Assembly: GCA_028293405.1 (NCBI GenBank)
Contig: JAQGOW010000636.1
Span: 1-10,303 of the forward strand
Source of the DNA: Verrucomicrobiales bacterium
GTDB taxonomy: Bacteria > Verrucomicrobiota > Verrucomicrobiia > Limisphaerales > Palsa-1400
Reading direction: 5' to 3'
DNA: 10,303 nucleotides
Part shown: piece by piece, positions 6,360 to 10,303 of the stretch
How the letters are laid out: each line of letters begins with the position of its first letter
How positions within the stretch are numbered: position 1 is the stretch's first letter
The notes under the pieces: generated by a model
The model's input: the letters and a program-made list of their open reading frames with translations, nothing else
Told to the model about the DNA's origin: nothing
Database searches by the model: none
Made by a program: the position numbers and the translations under genes

Positions 6360-6818
6360 ATGAAAAAACAAATCAGGATGATCATGCTGGTGGCAGTTTC
6401 GGTGTTGGGTGTCGGCACGTTGCTGACGACGGGCTGTAAGAGCTCGGAAGGTGGCTCAACACACCGCACTGCCGGAACTTATGTGGATGACTCGGCCATT
6501 ACCGCCAAAGTCAAATCCAAGATGATTGGTGACAGCGCCGTTAAAGCGCACGAAATCAACGTTGATACCTTCCAGGGCAACGTGCAACTCAACGGTTTTG
6601 TTGATAACGATCAACAGAAACAACGCGCCGAAGAAATCGCGCGCAACACCTCCGGCGTCGTCAATGTGCAGAACAATCTGCAACTGCGTCCCGAAGCAGC
6701 TGGTGCGGGTCGTTCCTACAACACCCAAGGCCAGTTGAACAATGACAACGGCGGAGCCCAAATTCAGGGCCAGGCCGGTGGCGCAAAGGTTGAAGGCCGC
6801 GTAAACACCAATCCATAA
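6360..6818 (+). CDS. BON-domain lipoprotein (first of tandem pair)
   Basis: A 152-residue lipoprotein: basic start, hydrophobic segment and lipobox L-T-T-G-C with Cys26. One BON domain spans about residues 44-110, with DDSAITAKVKSKMIGD, then FQGNVQLNGFVDN, then GVVNVQNNLQL. BON domains occur in OsmY and related envelope stress proteins and are thought to bind membranes or other surfaces. The last 40 residues are Gly/Gln/Asn-rich and low in complexity (GGAQIQGQAGGAKVEG). A GGAG ribosome site precedes the ATG. The next gene encodes a paralogue with the same layout, so the pair probably arose by tandem duplication. The precise role cannot be read from sequence. Confidence 0.92.
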   Translation: MKKQIRMIMLVAVSVLGVGTLLTTGCKSSEGGSTHRTAGTYVDDSAITAKVKSKMIGDSAVKAHEINVDTFQGNVQLNGFVDNDQQKQRAEEIARNTSGVVNVQNNLQLRPEAAGAGRSYNTQGQLNNDNGGAQIQGQAGGAKVEGRVNTNP

Positions 6819-6830
6819 CCGGACTTTCCA

Positions 6831-6864
6831 GCAGGCGGATCGCGCGTAGGCGCGGTCCTCCTGT
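6831..6864 (+). other. Stable intergenic stem-loop between the BON genes
   Basis: GCAGGCGGATCGCGC (6831-6845) pairs with GCGCGGTCCTCCTGT (6850-6864) over 15 positions with one mismatch and two wobbles, around a GTAG loop. ACCGG/CCGGT (6818-6822, 6868-6872) may extend it. Without a T-run it is more likely an mRNA-stabilising or attenuating element than a full terminator, which would tune the second gene against the first. Confidence 0.55.
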
Positions 6865-6892
6865 AAGCCGGTCGGGAAAACAAAAGGACAAA

Positions 6893-7363
6893 ATGAAAAC
6901 CATTAAAAATATCGTTTTAGCAGCAGCACTTTCCGTCGTGTTCGTCGGTTGCGCGGGTGACCGTTACCACCGCTCCACTGGCGCTTACATCGACGACAAA
7001 TCGACCACTGCCAAAGTGAAAGCTGACCTGCTCGCGGACCCATGCGTCCGCGGCACCCAGGTCAAAGTCAAAACCTACCACAGCAAAGTCCAGCTCAGCG
7101 GTTTCGTCGACACGCAGATGGAGAAAGATCGCGCTGCCGAAGTCGCTCGCCGGGTCAATGGCGTTCAATGGGTTAAAAACGATCTTATCGTCAAAAACCA
7201 ATTGCCGCAAAATCCAGGTGCACCGACTTCGCCCGCACCGACTACAGGTGGTTACTATCGCGGTTCGATCAACGAACCGGCCGGCGCAGGCGCACGCGTT
7301 CAGGGAAACGTCAACGGCGCTGGAGCGAGTGGCAGTGTCAATAGTGGTGCCAGCCGTCCGTAG
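6893..7363 (+). CDS. BON-domain lipoprotein (second of tandem pair)
   Basis: A 156-residue lipoprotein with lipobox V-F-V-G-C (Cys20). The BON domain covers about residues 30-105: YIDDKSTTAKVKADLLADP, then YHSKVQLSGFVD, then RRVNGVQWVKNDLIV. It carries one extra Cys (in DPCVRG), absent from its paralogue. The C-terminus is Pro/Thr-rich, then Gly/Asn/Ser-rich (ARVQGNVNGAGASGSV), comparable to the tail of the upstream protein. An AAGGA ribosome site (6884-6888) four bases before the ATG supports the start. It lies 74 bp after the first BON gene across a hairpin, and 26 bp before a small membrane-protein gene; all three probably form one transcript ending at 7601. Role in envelope stress is inferred from the family. 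Confidence 0.92.
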   Translation: MKTIKNIVLAAALSVVFVGCAGDRYHRSTGAYIDDKSTTAKVKADLLADPCVRGTQVKVKTYHSKVQLSGFVDTQMEKDRAAEVARRVNGVQWVKNDLIVKNQLPQNPGAPTSPAPTTGGYYRGSINEPAGAGARVQGNVNGAGASGSVNSGASRP

Positions 7364-7378
7364 GCTGAGCCACGTTGC

Positions 7379-7384
7379 GGAGAG
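7379..7384 (+). promoter_or_regulatory. Ribosome binding site of the small membrane protein
   Basis: GGAGAG five bases before the ATG at 7390; it decides the start over an in-frame ATG two codons later. Confidence 0.7.
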
Positions 7385-7389
7385 ATGTT

Positions 7390-7548
7390 ATGCCAATGGC
7401 ATTCTGGTGGTTCGCTGGACTTGTGGCGTTCCTGCTCGTTTTCCTCCCGCGCATCGGATACTCGGGCGCGTGGCGGCATAACTTCCGATCCGCGTTTGGG
7501 ATCATTCTGATAATCTGTTTGATCTTGATCCTGCTCGGCAGGGTCTAA
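7390..7548 (+). CDS. Small DUF3309-like membrane protein, 52 residues
   Basis: Starts MPMAFWWFAGLVAFLLVFLP, followed by RIGYSGAWRHNFRSA and a second hydrophobic stretch ending LILILLGRV. Two membrane segments with a short loop holding G-Y-S-x-x-W, and the terminal I-L-L-G-R, match the pattern of DUF3309 proteins. These small proteins often sit beside BON, CsbD or DUF1328 genes. A GGAGAG ribosome site (7379-7384) lies five bases before the ATG. The gene follows the second BON gene by 26 bp and is closed by a strong terminator 16 bp after its stop, both supporting a real gene. Function is unknown; a stress-associated inner-membrane role is inferred from context. Family assignment is from memory of the pattern. 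Confidence 0.78.
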   Translation: MPMAFWWFAGLVAFLLVFLPRIGYSGAWRHNFRSAFGIILIICLILILLGRV

Positions 7549-7564
7549 GCCAAATCAAATCGAG

Positions 7565-7601
7565 AAATCGCCGATGTGAATACGTCGGCGATTTTTTTTT
7601 T
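7565..7601 (+). terminator. Rho-independent terminator of the BON/DUF3309 operon
   Basis: AAATCGCCGATGT (7565-7577) pairs with ACGTCGGCGATTT (7582-7594) over 13 positions with one wobble around a GAAT loop, followed by a run of T to 7601. Ideal form for plus-strand termination. On the minus strand the tail is only moderately T-rich, so it may act weakly for the convergent gene ending at 7628. Confidence 0.93.
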
Positions 7602-7627
7602 CTTTCTCGTCGCCGAACAACCGCCGT

Positions 7628-8050
7628 TTAAGGCTGACTAACATTAGTCTGATCCGTCGGCGTCGTGACCGTTTTCGTAGAAGAATTGGTCGAGGTCTGC
7701 ACCTGAGTAGGTTCCGGAACAAACGTTGGCGTAACAAATGTCTCCACAGGCGTCGACGATGTCGGATTGATACTATTCGTCGCGAACGCCTGTGGCGCCG
7801 ATACTCCTGCGAAGCTATCCGCCGCGTTCGCCGCTTTATAACCGGGATTAGCGGGGTGAATCTCGACTGGCGCAGCCGGGTGTAGGTCTGCTTTAGCTGG
7901 ATGCGAATCAGCTGCCGCAGGATGCGTTTGACTCGCCGCCGGGTGAACATACCCGGCCGCAGGATGTGCACCCGTCGGAACAACTTGCGCGAACGCCGCG
8001 ACACTCGATCCGACACCGACAGCCAACAAAACCAACTTAAGCGATTTCAT
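7628..8050 (-). CDS. Secreted His-Pro-Ala repeat protein
   Basis: A 140-residue protein of no family I recognise. The signal peptide MKSLKLVLLAVGVGSSVAAF ends at AFA-Q (residue 21/22). Residues 29-68 hold six HPA repeats: His at 29, 36, 43, 50 and 57 exactly seven apart, then 65, mostly as HPAAxxx with HPAK and HPAN variants. Residues about 85-140 are Thr/Ser/Pro/Val-rich without Cys. A longer in-frame extension to 8353 exists but runs through the GNAT gene, and the signal peptide fixes the start at 8050. No Shine-Dalgarno box is seen. The gene is convergent with the BON operon and divergent from the acetyltransferase. Periodic His suggests metal binding or a structural, cell-surface role, but this is conjecture. 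Confidence 0.8.
   Translation of the reverse strand: MKSLKLVLLAVGVGSSVAAFAQVVPTGAHPAAGYVHPAASQTHPAAADSHPAKADLHPAAPVEIHPANPGYKAANAADSFAGVSAPQAFATNSINPTSSTPVETFVTPTFVPEPTQVQTSTNSSTKTVTTPTDQTNVSQP
7847..7966 (-). repeat. Six degenerate repeats encoding HPAA-type heptads
   Basis: Five units of 21 bp and one of 24 bp spacing encode HPA(A/K/N). The DNA units differ at synonymous sites (CAT/CAC; all four Pro codons; several Ala codons), while His, Pro and Ala are kept. That pattern points to an old repeat held by selection on the protein, not a fresh microsatellite. Confidence 0.8.
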
Positions 8051-8189
8051 TCTGTCACTAATATAACACCTTATCCCGGCTTCGGCGAGTCCCTGATTTG
8101 TGGGCGCTGATCGTGCTGAATCGGGTGATACCGCCGACCCAACTTTCTTACTGCGCCACCCCACTCGCTTCGCCATCCTCACAACGAGC

Positions 8190-8588
8190 ATGGCCATTGA
8201 ATACTCCAACTCCCGCCAAATCACCGACGCGCAGTTCATTGACATCCTAAAACGTTCCACCCTGGCCGAACGTCGTCCCGTCAACGAACCCGATCGTATC
8301 CAGGCGATGCTCCGACATTGCGACATCCTCTGCACTGCGTGGGATGGCGACAAACTGATCGGCGTTGCCCGTTCCGTGACCGATTTCGAATACTGCTGTT
8401 ACCTCTCCGACCTCGCGGTCGACGAGGCGTATCAAAACCAGGGCATCGGCAAAGAACTCATCCGCCAAACCCAATTCCAACTCGGCCCAAAAGCATTCAT
8501 CGTCCTGCTCGCCGCCCCGAAAGCCGAAGCCTACTATCCCAAAATCGGATTCACCCCGCACAACTCCGCGTGGATACTGCGCCCGTGA
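8190..8588 (+). CDS. GNAT family N-acetyltransferase
   Basis: A 132-residue acetyltransferase that transfers the acetyl group from acetyl-CoA to an amine; substrate unknown. The order is typical of a small single-domain GNAT family: LKRSTLAERRPVNEPDRI, AWDGDKLIGVARSVTDF, CCYLSDLAVDEAYQNQGIG (acetyl-CoA loop Q84-N.. region with Q84-G85-I86-G87), and a C-terminal YYPKIGF (the conserved Tyr region). Length is normal. A GTG at 8100 in frame would add 30 residues without family similarity, so the ATG at 8190 is preferred; its Shine-Dalgarno box is poor. It is divergent from the HPA-repeat gene (139 bp gap with no clear promoter) and convergent with the pseudopilin gene. Nothing nearby suggests a toxin-antitoxin role. 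Confidence 0.9.
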   Translation: MAIEYSNSRQITDAQFIDILKRSTLAERRPVNEPDRIQAMLRHCDILCTAWDGDKLIGVARSVTDFEYCCYLSDLAVDEAYQNQGIGKELIRQTQFQLGPKAFIVLLAAPKAEAYYPKIGFTPHNSAWILRP

Positions 8589-8667
8589 GACAGAGTTAAA
8601 GAAGATGGTGAGGATTGCCGCCGTTCGGCGCGAAGCCTACGCTAGCCCTAGCCAGACGTTCCGCCGC

Positions 8668-9486
8668 CTAATTCGTCACCACATTCGGCGGCTTATAAAA
8701 CAAGACCCAACTCCCGGTCATCGACCCCACATCGATTGTCCCCCGCGCATTCGCCAATTTGAACGGATACCATTGCACCCGCCCGTCCTCGTAGAGAAAA
8801 TTCCCGCCGATCGGAACACCCTTGCTGTCACGATGGCTCGCCGTTGGATACGTCACTCCACCGATGGACGCCGACCACGCGAGCGACCCTGTGTTCGCAC
8901 TCACATTCCACGAACCAGTCGACTGCAACCGATCACTCATGATCGGCGCATTCCGAAACTTATCGCCCAACTTCTTTTTAAAATGCCATTCCGCCAAACC
9001 GGCCGAATTATAGTTCCACGTATTCCCCGCATTATTCTCGCGCGCCGGCATTGAAAAATAACCGATCAACTGCGGATTTGAATCAGAACTGATTGTCGTT
9101 TCCGCCGCCCGATGCCACTCATCCGTCGGGCAATACAGCACATCTTGAATTCCGCGCGAATGCTGTGACGTGCCGCGTCGATTTGGATTCAAATACCCTC
9201 TGTAAAACGCGTTCAGATCCGGCGACATCCAGCTCAAATCCGACCCCTTGCTGTTGTCCGGAATATAATTCCGATTCTCCCCCGCATACATCGAGATCGC
9301 CACGCCCCACTGCTTCAGATTACTGGCGCACTGCACCTTCACCGCGCTGGCCTTAGCCCGCGCCAACGCCGGCAACAACATCGACGCAAGAATGGCGATG
9401 ATGGCAATCACCACCAGCAGCTCGATCAAAGTAAACGCGCGCGAGGAATAGCCACGCGAGGCCAAACATCGATTACCGGGGAACAT
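8668..9486 (-). CDS. Pseudopilin with prepilin-type N-terminus
   Basis: A 272-residue pseudopilin. The 17-residue leader ends SSRA, followed by [20 protein letters not shown] (cleavage A17/F18, Glu at +5, residue 22); again the -1 residue is Ala. Then [20 protein letters not shown], a feature shared with the pseudopilin at 5310. The C-terminus has a longer variant of the H-X9-DG signature: [18 protein letters not shown] has about fifteen residues between His and DG. ATG at 9486 is chosen because it gives a normal short leader; an in-frame TTG at 9582 would add 32 odd residues. No Shine-Dalgarno box is visible, but a promoter-like sequence abuts the start. The gene is convergent with the GNAT gene. 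Function: probably minor pseudopilin or surface protein of the PVC expansion, substrate unknown. Confidence 0.9.
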   Translation of the reverse strand: MFPGNRCLASRGYSSRAFTLIELLVVIAIIAILASMLLPALARAKASAVKVQCASNLKQWGVAISMYAGENRNYIPDNSKGSDLSWMSPDLNAFYRGYLNPNRRGTSQHSRGIQDVLYCPTDEWHRAAETTISSDSNPQLIGYFSMPARENNAGNTWNYNSAGLAEWHFKKKLGDKFRNAPIMSDRLQSTGSWNVSANTGSLAWSASIGGVTYPTASHRDSKGVPIGGNFLYEDGRVQWYPFKLANARGTIDVGSMTGSWVLFYKPPNVVTN

Positions 9487-9492
9487 GGGTTT

Positions 9493-9521
9493 GTTATAAA
9501 CCTTACCTATGAAGTCCGCAA
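9493..9521 (-). promoter_or_regulatory. Candidate promoter abutting the second pseudopilin start
   Basis: On the minus strand TTGCGG (9516-9521), 17 bases, then TATAAC (9493-9498; five of six matches). The predicted transcription start falls on or next to the ATG at 9486, implying leaderless mRNA. It could be chance in a short AT-rich gap. Confidence 0.35.
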
Positions 9522-9585
9522 TAGTCTTTGACACGATACCCGCAAACCACCACCGAAGACCTATGTTCCGCTTTACCACCAATGC

Positions 9586-10303
9586 TCAATGCTTCTTCAT
9601 ATTAGCCAACAACGGCCGCGGCGCTTGTTTCATCTGCTTTTGCAACTTCGGCATGTCGTAATAGTGCGGCCCCTTCGCCAACTCGACCGCGAGATTCAGC
9701 TTCACCTCCGTATCCTTTTTCGGAAACGGATACAGCATCAAGTCGCCTGACTTCACATCAAAAACATTAAAGTACTTCGTCGCATATTTTCCCTTCTGCA
9801 AACAAGCCCGCAAAATCTTGACCCCGTTTGTGACTGTTGGCTCAGATGAATGCGCCATCCACCGCTCCAGAGTTTCGCCTCCGTAACCAAGCCCGCGCGA
9901 CTCCGCTGTTCGCTCCACCTGCAATTTGCCGTCGTGCGCGCCAATCAAAACAGAAGCGCCGCTTTTATCCGTCAACAACACCTTCGAATACCAGAACCCC
10001 GGTTCCGCGTGCTCGCGATAAAACGCGATTGCCTCGTCCACCGTTGCGCACGCCTCGAGGACTTGGCAGTTACTCTTAACTTTCGGCAACTGCGGGTCCG
10101 TAGTCCACGACTCGCGCCAACCGGCCAGCCAATCACACGCCAGCCCCTCCGAGTTCATTCCTCCTTGTTCCCAGCCATCGTCATAGCCGACAAACGCGCA
10201 CCCGTAGCGCTTCGACGGCGGCGGCACGAACCAAATCCTCGTCTTCGTCTTCGCGCCGTCTTCGTTATTACAGAACAACACCCGATTCGTATCCTTCAGG
10301 ACA
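9586..10303 (-). CDS. Choloylglycine hydrolase-like linear amide C-N hydrolase (partial, runs off right edge)
   Basis: The reading frame is open from the right edge to a stop at 9586, giving 239 residues. The visible part begins VLKDTNRVLFCNNEDGAKTK, then IWFVPPP, YGCAFVGYDD and QGGMNSEGLACD. This order, especially the N-N-E-D and G-M-N-x-x-G-L motifs, matches the choloylglycine hydrolase/linear amide C-N hydrolase branch of Ntn hydrolases, which cleave amide bonds with an N-terminal Cys. That catalytic Cys normally lies only a few residues before 'FLKDTN', so it should be just outside the window; a signal peptide may precede it. An internal GTG at 10279-10281 is not the real start. Substrate is unknown. 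The C-terminus ends in a Lys/Gln/Met-rich stretch. It precedes the pseudopilin in the same direction by about 100 bp. Confidence 0.78.
   Translation of the reverse strand, partial: VLKDTNRVLFCNNEDGAKTKTRIWFVPPPSKRYGCAFVGYDDGWEQGGMNSEGLACDWLAGWRESWTTDPQLPKVKSNCQVLEACATVDEAIAFYREHAEPGFWYSKVLLTDKSGASVLIGAHDGKLQVERTAESRGLGYGGETLERWMAHSSEPTVTNGVKILRACLQKGKYATKYFNVFDVKSGDLMLYPFPKKDTEVKLNLAVELAKGPHYYDMPKLQKQMKQAPRPLLANMKKH

Noticed and set aside
7847..7966. Possible CRISPR or minisatellite from the 21-bp periodicity
   Set aside because: The units are degenerate at synonymous sites, have no spacers and keep a protein frame, so they are coding repeats.
7555..8016. 153-residue Arg-rich minus-strand reading frame
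   Set aside because: It is a shifted frame of the HPA-repeat protein and runs through the terminator at 7565-7601; the Arg content comes from the repeat DNA.
8619..8630. CGCCG-TT-CGGCG as terminator for the GNAT gene
   Set aside because: A two-base loop, short stem and no T-run make it unconvincing.
8605..9054. 149-residue Arg/Pro-rich plus-strand reading frame
   Set aside because: It is antisense to the second pseudopilin and has the composition of a shadow frame.

Overview
The window looks like chromosomal DNA from a member of the PVC superphylum, most likely a Verrucomicrobiota bacterium of the Pedosphaera/Limisphaera type. This is inferred from two pseudopilins of the H-X9-DG class, a dispersed 'CCACAGAG'-type hairpin, a Trp-rich 'tggagcttggtgctt' repeat and moderately high GC. 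No 16S rRNA is present to confirm it.

Left edge (1-617): the start of tuf (EF-Tu) on the minus strand, preceded by a complete tRNA-Thr(GGT) and a good sigma-70-type promoter. This is the same tRNA-Thr/tuf order as the E. coli thrT-tufB operon. Positions 678-1116 hold a DUF433 antitoxin gene overlapping (ATGA) a DUF5615 PIN-like toxin gene. The middle of the toxin has been deleted, leaving its C-terminus in another frame, so the pair looks like a decaying toxin-antitoxin module.

1173-3392 encodes a complete copper-type P1B ATPase. It ends at a 60-bp imperfect hairpin repeat, beyond which a 35-residue, very basic small protein is encoded convergently (3482-3589, minus). 3679-5269 holds two exported proteins: a lipoprotein resembling the SecDF P1 head domain and an M23 (LytM) peptidase whose signal peptide is encoded by a repeat element. 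A pseudopilin (5310-6221) follows.

6360-7548 is a compact envelope-stress-like cassette: two tandem BON-domain lipoproteins and a 52-residue DUF3309-like membrane protein, closed by a textbook rho-independent terminator. Beyond it lie a minus-strand secreted protein with six His-Pro-Ala repeats, a plus-strand GNAT acetyltransferase, a second pseudopilin (minus), and the C-terminal part of a choloylglycine-hydrolase-like (linear amide C-N hydrolase) protein running off the right edge.

Nothing here is a convincing large undescribed system. The most interesting items are the internally deleted toxin, the hidden 35-aa and 52-aa proteins, the repeat-derived signal peptide and the HPAA-heptad protein. 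Apart from the region upstream of the toxin-antitoxin pair, gaps between genes are short; no gene-free stretch exceeds about 300 bases.
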